From the NCBI GenBank assembly GCA_021292165.1, contig CM037877.1, forward strand, positions 300,158,726 through 300,222,725: a stretch of 64,000 bases of DNA. The letters run 5' to 3'. Both the position numbers and the translations under genes were made by a program. The notes under the pieces are model-generated. The model saw only the letters and a program-made list of their open reading frames with translations. It did not search any database and was not told the origin of the DNA. This stretch comes from Shinisaurus crocodilurus (taxonomy: Eukaryota > Chordata > Lepidosauria > Squamata > Shinisauridae). Below are positions 44,701 through 56,700 of the stretch, in pieces; the stretch's first letter is position 1, and every line of letters begins with the position of its first letter.

Positions 44701-47700
44701 ATTTCAGGCATGCACGACGAGCCTGAACGCTGGCCGCGATTACTCTGTGGTGAGGAAGGGCCACTCTGTGCATGTTCAGAAGGATAGCGACCATCCCACT
44801 CAAATTCAGTCGTGGGAGACAGCAGCGCTCTAGGTCAGGAGCCCTCCTGGCGTAGTGCTGACTTCCAGAGCTCTGTGGGGAGAGACTGCTCCCCCCACCA
44901 GCATCTGACTCCTTCCCGTCCCTTAGATCAGGCGATCTGCACCGTCTCCGGAGACCCCCACTACGCAACGTACGACGGCCGCCTCTTCCACTTCATGGGC
45001 ACCTGCACCTACCTGCTCTCTGCCGTCTGCAATGCCACGTCAGACCTGCCCACCTTCAGGGTCGAGGCCACGAACGAACACCGAGGAGCCAACGAGCAGG
45101 TCTCCTACGTCAAGTCCGTCAGCGTGGAGGTCAACGGCACCCGGATCGCGCTGCTGAAGGGGCGGAGGGTCAACGTGAGTCCCCCTCGGCCATGTTCCCC
45201 TGCTCCTTTGGCCCCCGAACCTAGTCTGCCCACCAGCTCCCTCCGTGTTCTGACGTGACCCTTCGGCCCGTCTCTTTCTCACGCAGGTGAACGGGCAGCG
45301 GGTGACGTTGCCAGTTTCTGTGGCCGGGGGACAGGTGTCAGTGCGCCTGAGCGGCACGTTTGTTTTGGTCCAAACGGATTTCGGGCTCCGGGTGCGATTC
45401 GACGGGAATCACCACGTCGATGTTTCCGTCCCGTCGTCCTATCTCGGGCGGCTGTGCGGGCTCTGCGGTGAGTGGAAGATGGGCCCAGCGCAGTTGGCCT
45501 TGGGCGGGGGGAGGCTGGGAGGCACCTTGGGTACTCTGGGATGCGAATAGGGTCTAGCCGCTAAAAGGGGGTGGGCTGCGGAGGGTCCCGGACTTCGGAG
45601 GTGAGGCACATGCTCGGCACGGCAAAGGTCCCGGGGTTTCATCCCCGGCACCTCCAGTTCAAGATCCCAGTTCCCAGCGGTACCCTGTGGGGAAGTCGGT
45701 CCATTGAAGTTCCATGGGACTGATTCCCAGGTGGGTGTTTCTAGCAGGGATGCGGAAGCAATTCCAGCCCCAGGGCCGCATTCCATTTCAGAGAAGATTT
45801 CGTGGCCCGTAGAAGTGGGAGCGAGCCTTGCAGCAGCTGGCTCACAAATTACTTCGAGCTAGTCGATTTCCCTTCTCCCCCTCCCTGCTCGAACCCAACT
45901 GAGTCACGAACAGCAAGATCTTTTGCTTGAAGCTCGCTTGAGAGATAACTGCAGAAGAAAGCTTTTGTTTCTTAATTGGTGGTACATCTAAGCACATAAT
46001 CTTTCCTTCTTCTAACTCCGACTGAGGAAACCCAAAACCTCTACGCACTTATGCTAATCCTACTAACAAACACCAGGATTTGTAATGCGAATTTGAGAAC
46101 AGCCTCTAGTCTGGGCAGGGCAGGAGGCCAAGGGGAGGAGCCCCAAAGTACCCCCAAATGCTAGCCCATTTTAGCTTAATGCTCTTACCGGTAGCCAGTA
46201 AGCCTGAGGAGAGAGCCCTTCAACCTTTTGGAATGGGGGAAAAGGTGTGCAAAAGCAAAACAACCCTGGAAGGCCAGACTGTGACCCGCGGAGAGCCATA
46301 TTTGCCCCAGGCCTGGGGTTCCGCACCCCTGCTCTACGTCCATGTGTTCTTCATATGCGCCCGGGGAGGGGGTTCAGTCTAGGGCCCGGCACTCCCTGTT
46401 CTAGGAGTAGAGGATGGAGAGTTTAATGAGCACACGCTGTTGGCCACCCCCACGCGATCTCCCGCTCTTTGACGGCAGCTCTCGTCTTCCGTTCTCCCAG
46501 CGGCCTCCGGTTACGCCGCCCTGCAACCTCTTCTTATGGTGCTTCTCCTTTTCAGGCAACTACAACGGGCCAGCTTCGGATGACAACCTCATGCCCAACG
46601 GCACCTCGGCTGGTTCAGATCCCGACCGGCTGGGCGAGAGCTGGCAGGTCCCGGATGCCGGAGACCCCGGGTGAGTCCTCCGAGGTCTTGCCGAAAGTCC
46701 CGGGCTAGATTTTTCTAATTTGCACCACGAAGAATGCCACATTCTGAGGAACTTCTCAGTCAGAAGATGCCTTGTGTTTACTCAGGGGCGGGTGGTCCAA
46801 ACGATGCCCCTGTCCCGGATGGGATTTTCTTCCTGTGGAGGGAGCTGTTCTTGGTTGGCGATGGCCCCTTTGGAATTCTGCAGCAGTGTCGGGGGTGCTC
46901 TCACAAAATGGCTGCTGGGGGAGCTTGCCCATTCATACAGTGGCTGCCGTGGTGAGCACGGTCAGCCAGAAAACACTCGTTTCCCGGAGGGCAAACTGTG
47001 AGACTAAAAGAAAAGCAATTTGCCCTACGACCACCGTATGAGGCCGAGGTGGGCTCTGAGCTCCCAGACCCACAAACAGGGTCTTGGACCCAAATAGAGA
47101 TGGCGCTGGAGGACAAGCACTTCGCTTTGCGGCATCGCAGTCTCCCAGTTATACTCTATTAATTACAGCAAATCTTAGGAAATAAAATAAAAATCCGGAG
47201 GGACCGAGAGCCTGGTAGATGCTCCTGGGGGCCCACGGGCACCATGTTGGTGAGCCTGGGTTTGGTCAGATCCCTCCCCCTTGGAAGCTTAAGCTTTATA
47301 GAAACCGGCGCGAGGGGGACGGGGAGGAGGAAGAAGGGCTGGATCCCTGGTTTAAAACGCCTACACCAGCTGTGCCCAACGTGACGGCCCCCAGAGGGGC
47401 TGGACAACACCTCCCATCGTCCCTATCGTAGCCGGAGCGGATGGGGGTTGTTGTCCAGCCCCTCCGGGGTGCTCCAGGCCGGGGAAGGCTCTCCTGCGCT
47501 CGGGTGCCGGAACAGCCGGTCAGCCGTGATGTGTCCCCCCGCAGCTGCACCAACTCGGGAGACCCCGGCGAATGCAACAAGGACGTCGCGGCGGAAGCGC
47601 AGAAACCCACCAGCTGTGGGATCCTCACCGACCCCCAAGGTGAGAAGGGGAACCCTGAGGATGGGTCTGGTCCTGAGGTCCCCGCGGGGCAGCCGGGACG

Positions 47701-50700
47701 CCTGGGTCCTTTGCAGGAGGAAGCGCCGGGGTGGGCTGTGGTGGGGGTTTATTTGGGTAGGGGACCGCCGCGCTGAACTGTCCTTCCGCCTCCTCGCTGC
47801 CCAGGTCCGTTTGCCCCTTGCCACAGCCACGTGCCCCCCGAGGGGGCCTTCCAGACCTGCCTCTACGACGTCTGCGCCACCGGCGGGGACACTGGCTCCC
47901 TCTGCTCCGCTCTGCAGTCCTACGCCGAGCGCTGCGCCCAGGCCGGGGTCACCCTCGCCTGGAGGAACAGCAGCTTCTGCCGTACGTTGCTTTTCTTTTC
48001 CCCCAGCATGGAGGGTGGGCAGCTCCCGGCCTCCGGCTGTGTTGGACTACGACACCCACCTGCCCAGTGGTGAGGGATCATGGGACCTGCAGTCCACCCG
48101 CACCTCTGGAGGGAGCCAGGTTGGGGAAAGCTACCGTAGCGGCGCGGAAGGGCTCTCGCCTGGGAACAGCCTGCCTTTGTCCGCAGGGGCCGCGGGAGAG
48201 CCCCGTCCGTCCCTAACGCCGCTTCTCCCTCCGCAGCGCTGAACTGCCCTCCCGGCAGCTCCTACACGCCCTGCGGGCCGCCCTGCCCGGCCACCTGCAC
48301 AGAGCCTGCCTCCCAGGACCGCTGCCCCGGCCTGCGCTGCGTGGAGGGCTGCGTCTGTGACGAGGGCTCCGTCCTCAGCGGAGACCAGTGCGTCCCCCTC
48401 GGCCAGTGCGGCTGCACGGACCCAAGCGGGCAGTACCGTCCGGTGAGGAGGGCGTGGGGCGGCCCGGGGGAGGCGGCTGCTCTGGCGGGGCCGTGGGGCA
48501 GGACGAGCACCCCGGAGCGGAGATTCCCGGGAAGGGGGCGGGGTTCCGGCCGGTGTTTGGGGTTCCGTGCGGAAGGGGACGAGGAGCTTGTAGAGAAGAA
48601 GAGGCGGAGGCTAGGAGGCAGGATTCCTGGGTCCAAGGATAGGATAGGCCAGGGATGCGGGACCTCCGGCCCATGGAGCCTCCCCCCCGGCCCACGGAGG
48701 AGTCGGCCCCACCCCGGAGGAATCCCCACCGTGCTCTCAGATTGGAAAGGGAAGCAGGGAGGGGTGGGTGCTGGGAAGCGCAGCCGCTGCCCCGAGTGCC
48801 ATCCGAGTGGCTTCCCTTGTGGAGTGACCGGGCCGCCCGCAGGGACTCCGGGGTCTGGAGGCTGAAATACGGTACGGGTGCCGTTCAGTGACGATTTCAT
48901 TCATTTCGTGCTGCGACAGTGCATGGCCCTTTACTGTGTGGCTTCAGCAAGGCGGAGAGGTCCCTGCCCCAGGGAGCTTGCAATCTAAACTTCGGCTGCC
49001 TTGAGCACTATTTTTGGGTGGATAGGCGGCAGGATATAGATCCGACACATAAAGGGATAAGAGCGACTGGGGTGGGGGTGGGGGAACCGGACAGGACTGG
49101 AGGCCTGGAATCGGCAAGGGGAGCCTTCTCAGTGGGCGAGGGAAGCAGCGTGCCCGGCTTCTTTCATCGAGGGCCCTTCCTTCCCACCTTCCCCCTCAGG
49201 TTGGAGAGAGCTGGATGGGGAACAGCAACTGCACGCAGCGCTGCACGTGTGCCGCTTCCGACACCATCAGCTGCGAGGAGTGGAGCTGCAGCCCCGTCCA
49301 AGAGTGCCGGCCCCTGGAGGGCCTGCTGGGCTGCCAAGGTGAGGCCTTTCCCCAGAGGCGGCTGCACGTCGCGCTGCTTCCCCACCCGTCCCAATATAAC
49401 CAGTACCCCAGGTCGCGGCAAGCCCTCTCCCCCTGGTTCCATGTTGGCCAACAGCCAGACTAGCCTCAACACTACCACCACTGGCCACGCGAGTGGTGCG
49501 CAACCTCCCCTGACCACGTCAAACCGACATCCCCCAGCAAAGGCCCCACGACTGCTAGCCCAGCGTGCACCACGGCCACCAGGGACGCATCCGCAACACC
49601 GGGCAGCCAGCAGGGTGGCCCCACCACGACCCGCCACCCCAGTCCCACGACCCGCCACATCAGTGCTGCAAGCCCCACCACTGTTGCTACGTCTCCTCGA
49701 ACCACTTCAGTGAACAACGACAGACAAACGATAACTAGATGAATGTAAAATAATTGCTCTGCATCAGCAAATGCTACGTGTGGGGGGTGGCGGAGCAGAG
49801 AAGCAGGACCCATAGGTTGTCTGGGGAGGCACCGACGCTCAGTGGCGGAGGCCCTGCTTTGCATGCAGAAGGTCTGAGGTTCAGTCCCTGGCAGCATCTC
49901 CACGCAGGGCCGGAAAGAGTCCTGGCTGAATCCCGGGAGCGCCACGGCTGCTGCCGGTCGGTGCCGAGAGTCCTGGGCCAGACGGACCGGGGCAGGTTCT
50001 GACTCATGAGAAGGCAGCTTCCTACATTTGTATGAGATCAGACTCCAGAATTTGGGATTTTTCCAGGCTAGGAGGAGCGGGAGCAGACCAGGACTCCTGT
50101 GTTTGTTTTCGTCCTTCTGATTGTTAACAACAACAAATGGCATCCTATTGAAGAGAGTGCCTCTAGGCTTATGCAGAGTGTCTTTCCCTCACCATCAAAG
50201 AAATATAGTTCACCACCGACACATCTGTTACTGGAAGTGCAAATGCTTCCAGGCAGGGTGATGTGAATTTCAGGCATGCACGACGAGCCTGAACGCTGGC
50301 CGCAATTACTCTGTGGTGAGGAAGGGCCACTGTACATGTTCAGAAGGATAGCAACCATCCCACTCTAATTCAGTCGCGGGAGACAGCAGCGCTCTAGGTC
50401 AGGAGCCCTCCTGGCGTAGTGCTGACTTCCAGAGGTCTGTGGGGAGGGACTGCTCCCCCCACCAGCATCTGACTCCTTCCCGTCCCTTAGATCAGGCGAT
50501 CTGCACCGTCTCCGGAGACCCCCACTACGCAACGTACGACGGCCGCCTCTTCCACTTCATGGGCACCTGCACCTACCTGCTCTCTGCCATCTGCAATGCC
50601 ACGTCAGACCTGCCCACCTTCAGGGTCGAGGCCACGAACGAACACCGAGGAGCCAACGAGCAGGTCTCCTACGTCAAGTCCGTCAGCGTGGAGGTCAACG

Positions 50701-53700
50701 GCACCCAGATCGTGCTACTGAAGGGGCGGAGGGTCAATGTGAGTCCCCCTCGGCTATGTTCCCCTGCTCCTTTGGCCCCCGAACCTAGTCTGCCCACCAG
50801 CTCTCTCCGTGTTCTGACGTGACCCTTCGGCCCGTCTCTTTCTCACGCAGGTGAACGGGCAGCGGGTGACGTTGCCAGTTTCTGTGGCCGAGGGACAGGT
50901 GTCAGTGCGCCTGAGCGGCATGTTTGTTTTGGTCCAAACGGATTTCGGGCTCCGGGTGCGATTCGACGGGAATCACCACGTCGATGTTTCCGTCCCGTCG
51001 TCCTATCTCGGGCGGCTGTGCGGGCTCTGTGGTGAGTGGAAGTCGGGGCCCAGCGCAGTTGGCCTTGGGCGGGGGGAGGCTGGGAGGCACCTTGGGTACT
51101 CTGGGATGCGAGTGGGGTCTAGCCGCTAAAAGGGGGTGGGCTGCGGAGGGTCCGGACTTCGGAGGTGAGGCACGTGCTCGGTATGGCGAAGGTCCCGGGG
51201 TTTCATCCCCGGCACCTCCAGTTCAAGATCCCAGTTCCCAGCGGTACCCTGTGGGGAAGTCGGTCCATTGAAGTACCATGGGACTGATTCCCAGGTGGGT
51301 GTTTCTAGCTGGGATGCAGAAGTTCCTCCAGCCCCAGGGCCGCATTCCATTTCAGGGAAGATTTCGTGGGTAGAAGTGGGAGCGAGCCTTGCAGCAGCTG
51401 GCTCACAAATTACTTCGAGCTAGTCGATTTCCCTTCTCCCCCCTCCCTGCTCGAACCCAACTGAGTCACGAACAGCAAGATCTTTTGCTTGAAGCTCGCT
51501 TGAGAGATAACTGCAGAAGAAAGCTTTTGTTTCTTAATTGGTGGTACATCTAAGCACATAATCTTTCCTTCTTCTAACTCCGACTGAGGAAAACCAAAAG
51601 CTCTATGCATTTATGCTAATCCTACTAACAAACACCAGGATTTGTAATGCCAATTTGAGAACAGCCTCTAGTCTGGGCGGGGCAGAAGGCCAAGGGGACG
51701 AGCCCCAAAGTACCCCCAAATGCCAGCCCATTTTAGCTTAATGCTCTTACCGGTAGCTAGTAAGCCTGAGGAGAGAGCCCTTTCAACCTTTTGGAATGGG
51801 GGAAAAGGTGTTCAAAAGCAAAACAACCCAGGAAGGCCAGACTGTGACCCTCGGAGGGCCGGATTTGCCCCAGGCCTGGGGTTCCGCACCCCTGCTCTAC
51901 GTCCATGTGTTCTTCATATGCGCCCAGGGAGGGGGTTCAGTCTAGGGCCCGGCACTCCCTGTTCTAGGAGTAAGGATGGAGAGTTTAATGAGCACACGCT
52001 TTCGGCCACCCCCACGCGATCTCCCGCTCTTTGACGGCAGCTCTCGTCTTCCGTTCTCCCAGCGGCCTCCGGTTACGCCGCCCCGCAACCTCTTCTTACG
52101 CTGCTTCTCCTTTTCAGGCAACTACAACGGGCCAGCTTCGGATGACAACCTCATGCCCAACGGCACCTCGGCTGGTTCAGATCCCGACCGGCTGGGCGAG
52201 AGCTGGCAGGTCCCTGGTGCCGGAGACCCCGGGTGAGTCCTCCGAGGTCTTGCCGAAAGTCCCGGGCTAGATTTTTCTAATTTGCACCACGAAGAATGCC
52301 ACATTCTGAGGAACTTCTCAGTCAGAAGATGCCTTGTGTTTACTCAGGGGCGGGTGGTCCAAACGATGCCCCTGTCCCGGATGGGATTTTCTTCCTGTGG
52401 AGGGAGCTGTTCTTGGTTGGCGATGGCCCCTTTGGAATTCTGCAGCAGTGTCGGGGGTGCTCTCACAAAATGGCTGCTGGGGGAGCTTGCCCATTCATAC
52501 AGTGGCTGCCGTGGTGAGCACGGTCAGCCAGAAAACACTCGTTTCCCGGAGGGCAAACTGTGAGACTAAAAGAAAAGCAATTTGCCCAAGGACCACCTGA
52601 GCTCCCAGACCCACAAACAGGGTCTTGGACCCAAATAGAGATGGCGCTGGAGGACAAGCACGTCGCTTTGCGGCATCGCAGTCTCCCAGTTATACTCTTT
52701 TAATTACACCAAACCTTAGGAAATAAAATAAAAATCCGGAGGGACCGAGAGCCCGGCAGATGCTCCTGGGGGCCCACGGGCACCATGTTGGTGAGCCTGG
52801 GTTTGGTCAGATCCCTCCCCCTTGGAAGCTTAAGCTTTATAGAAACCGGCGCGAGGGGGACGGGGAGGAGGAAGAAGGGCTGGATCCCTGGTTTAAAACG
52901 CCTACACCAGCTGTGCCCAACGTGACGGCCCCCAGAGGGGCTGGACAACACCTCCCATCGTCCCTATCGTAGCCGGAGCGGATGGGGGTTGTTGTCCAGC
53001 CCCTCCGGGGTGCTCCAGGCCGGGGAAGGCTCTCCTGCGCTCGGGGTGCCGGAACAGCCGGTCAGCCGTGATGTGTCCCCCCGCAGCTGCACCAACTCGG
53101 GAGACCCCGGCGAATGCAACAAGGACTGTCGCGGCGGAAGCGCAGAAACCCACCAGCTGTGGGATCCTCACCGACCCCCAAGGTGAGAAGGGGAACCCTG
53201 AGGATGGGTCTGGTCCTGAGGTTCCCGCGGGGCAGCCGGGACGCCTGGGTCCTTTGCAGAAGGAAGCCCCGGGGCGGGCTGTGGTGGGGGTTTATTTGGG
53301 TAGGGGACCGACGCGCTGAACTGTCCTTCCGCCTCCTCGCTGCCCAGGTCCGTTTGCCCCTTGCCACAGCCACGTGCCCCCCGAGGGGGCCTTCCAGACC
53401 TGCCTCTACGACGTCTGCGCCACCGGCGGGGACACGGGCTCCCTCTGCTCCGCTCTGCAGTCCTACGCCGAGCGCTGCGCCCAGGCCGGGGTCACCCTCG
53501 CCTGGAGGAACAGCAGCTTCTGCCGTACGTTGCTTTTCTTTTCCCCCAGCATGGAGGGTGGGCAGCTCCCGGCCTCCGGCTGTGTTGGACTACGACACCC
53601 ACCTGCCCAGTGGTGAGGGATCATGGGACCTGCAGTCCACCCGCACCTCTGGAGGGAGCCAGGTTGGGGAAGCTACCGTCGCGGCGCGGAAGGGCTCTCG

Positions 53701-56700
53701 CCTGGGAACAGCCGCCTTTGTCCGCAGGGGCCGCGGGAGAGCCCCGTCCGTCTCTAACGCCGCTTCTCCCTCCGCAGCGCTGAACTGCCCTCCCGGCAGC
53801 TCCTACACGCCCTGCGGGCCGGCCTGCCCGGCCACCTGCACAGAGCCTGCCTCCCAGGACTGCTGCCCCGGCCTGCGCTGCGTGGAGGGCTGCGTCTGTG
53901 ACGAGGGCTCCGTCCTCAGCGGAGACCAGTGTGTCCCCCTCGGCCAGTGCGGCTGCACGGACCCAAGCGGGCAGTACCGTCCGGTGAGGAGGGCGTGGGG
54001 CGGCCCGGGGGAGGCGGCTGCTCTGGCGGGGCCGTGGGGCGGGACGAGCACCCCGGAGCGGAGATTCCCGGGAAGGGGTGGGGTTCCGGACGGTGTTTGG
54101 GGTTCCGTGCGGAAGAGGACGAGGAGCTTGTAGAGAAGAAGAGGCGGAGGCTAGGAGGCAGGATTCCTGGGTCCAAGGGTAGGATAGGCCAGGGATGCGG
54201 GACCTCCGGCCCATGGAGCCTCCCCCCCTGGCCCACGGAGGAGTCAGCCCCACCCCGGAGGAATCCCCACCGTGCTCTCCGATTGGAAAGGGAAGCAGGG
54301 AGAGGTGGGTGGCAGGGGGCTCGGCCGGTGCTGGGAAGCGCAGCCGCTGCCCCGAGTGCCGTCCGAGTGGCTTCCCTTGTGGAGTGACCTGTGAGAGCTG
54401 GACTGACCCGGGTTCAAAAGCTTCCCTAGCCAGTGACCCTCAGTCCCAGTCACGCAGGCGGAAGGAGGAGATAACAGCAGTTAATAAAGATTAAAGAGTT
54501 TATTTGTAAGACCCAATTACATGGGATTAAGGCAAGCAATGCATCTCCTACTCACTACATCATTGCAGATACAAATCCAATACCCCAGTGGTAAGGCTAG
54601 ATGAAGTGAAGTCCAGAACAATAAACATGTCGAGTCGAGACGAGAGAAGAAGAGAAGGAGTGAAGCTATCAACAAGTGTGTTAGCTTTATACCACCTATA
54701 AATAGGATATTACTCACCCCAGTTGTATAACCTATTCATCAACATGTCTACCCCAAATCTGTCCAAGGCTGCTGAGTCATATCACCTTGATACTATGTCT
54801 CGTGACCAAAGACCTTGTGTACTTGAACTCAAGAGACACCCACCAGGTCAGGTGATAATCATGATGTCAGGTGGTAATCTCGTTCTGCCTATGCAAAACC
54901 TAACATCCCCCTGCTTTTGCATTTGTCGCAGAACGTGGTTATTTACCTCATACAACAGCAACAGCTTTGTTGACATCTGATGCTGTTCCTTCATCTAAAG
55001 ACTTTGATTAAAAAAAACTTCTGCAGGAATGACTTTATCTGCCAGAAATTTGAACCACCATCAAATCACTTCTGATGTATCCCTTTTCATGACACAGTTT
55101 TATTTGCAAACCCAAAACGTTGTGTATTGCTATCTGCCTGCAGCATAGCAATCCTGCCTTGGTTTCCTGAAAAAACTGTAATAGGTTTTTCACATCAATC
55201 CTAGCATCGTTTAAACATTTTTAACAATTTAAACTATTTAAACAAATGCAATAACTATTCAAGCTTTACAATAGCATAATAGCACAATACATAATACAAT
55301 GTATTCAGTTCAGTTTCAGTTGAACTCTAACCTCTAGATGATTGTTTCTACAAAATCAATCAAACTAAGTATGATTATAAAAATAACAAACCTCAGGTGT
55401 GTTCTTGTTCTTACTATCACAACCACACCTGGCATTTTCTGTGAATCTGTAAGCCACCTGTGCTCTGACTTGTAAAGTAATCTGGTGTGATGTTCCCTTC
55501 AGATAACACACAACTCCTTTTCAGAGCTCTCCAAGCATGTCCTGTTGGTCTAACAGTCTGCCCACTACACTGACAGCAATATCTGGCCTTGTTGCTTGTA
55601 CAGTAAAGCTCAACAGCCCAATGCTTCTGTGTAGCATTCAAACTGCTTTTCCATCAGCATGTGCTTGAAAATCCTCAATTATTTGGAGTCTCGCACTGAG
55701 TTAACTATCTCCAAAATTCTCAATCACATCCATGATATTTCTCTGGTTTGTTGCAGTAAGATACTGCCCTCTTGGTTCTCCTTCAACCTCTATTTACAAA
55801 TAAACAGTTGATCCACCACCAAGCAGTTTCAATTCAATGAAATTCCAAACCCTGGATCAATTGTATCATATTGCTTTTATCTGTCCAGAAAAAAAACAAT
55901 AGATCATCCAACTAAACAAAGTACATACAGTCTATGTCCTTGTTCCTCCTGTTTAACAAACAAACATTGATCTGCCTCTCTGTGCAAATCTCAATTCAGC
56001 AATGTTTGAGTTCAAAACAGAATTCCAGCCTCCAGCTGATTCTAACTTTTCCTAAAGAAAATCTCAGACAGTTTTCCATTTAAAGACTTCCTCTCATTTA
56101 AAATGCTTATGTTCCAATATTTCCAACTGTGAAATATTCATACATCTTCTCCACATTCTTAAACATCAGTCTGTTTCCAAAGCAAATTGTTGTTGCACTC
56201 ATCTTATGATTATCCTGCTCCTTTTTAACTGAGCAAAATCACAAGCAACCAATCGTACTATTTTTCATATAACCTTTTCAATCTGGTTAGTTTTCATTTA
56301 AAAAATCTATCTGGTAACAATGAGTTCCATGGACTGCTGTTTGTTTCACCAGCTTCCATGTTTTGTTCTTTATCCAAAGAAATCAACTCAGCTTGCATAG
56401 CCTGAAGCTATGGTTCAGCTTCCTTAACAGACAATTTTTCACCTCTTTGAAATTTTTAAAGTTTCAAATGGCTTTTCCCTGCAAATTCATCCTGATATCT
56501 CACAGGTTGTTTGACTCACCTGTTCCTTACTTCATCAGCTATCAGGTTCCTGTTCCAATGAAATTTGCACCAATGATGAACAATCATTTGTTTAGTCTTC
56601 TCTAACCCAAATGTGTATCAGAGTTTATCAAATTTACCTGACTGTCTTTCAGCAAATGCTTTTCTATTCTGACTCTGAGCTTGATGCATCTCCTGCATTA

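Noticed and set aside
47448..48242. Long frames reading through D-cassette introns (also 53,114-54,133)
   Set aside because: They cross clear splice sites and switch out of the VWD/C8 frame; the exon model explains the coding signal.
49826..50031. tRNA gene
   Set aside because: A- and B-box-like sequences are present, but there is no cloverleaf and the same body recurs as a SINE.
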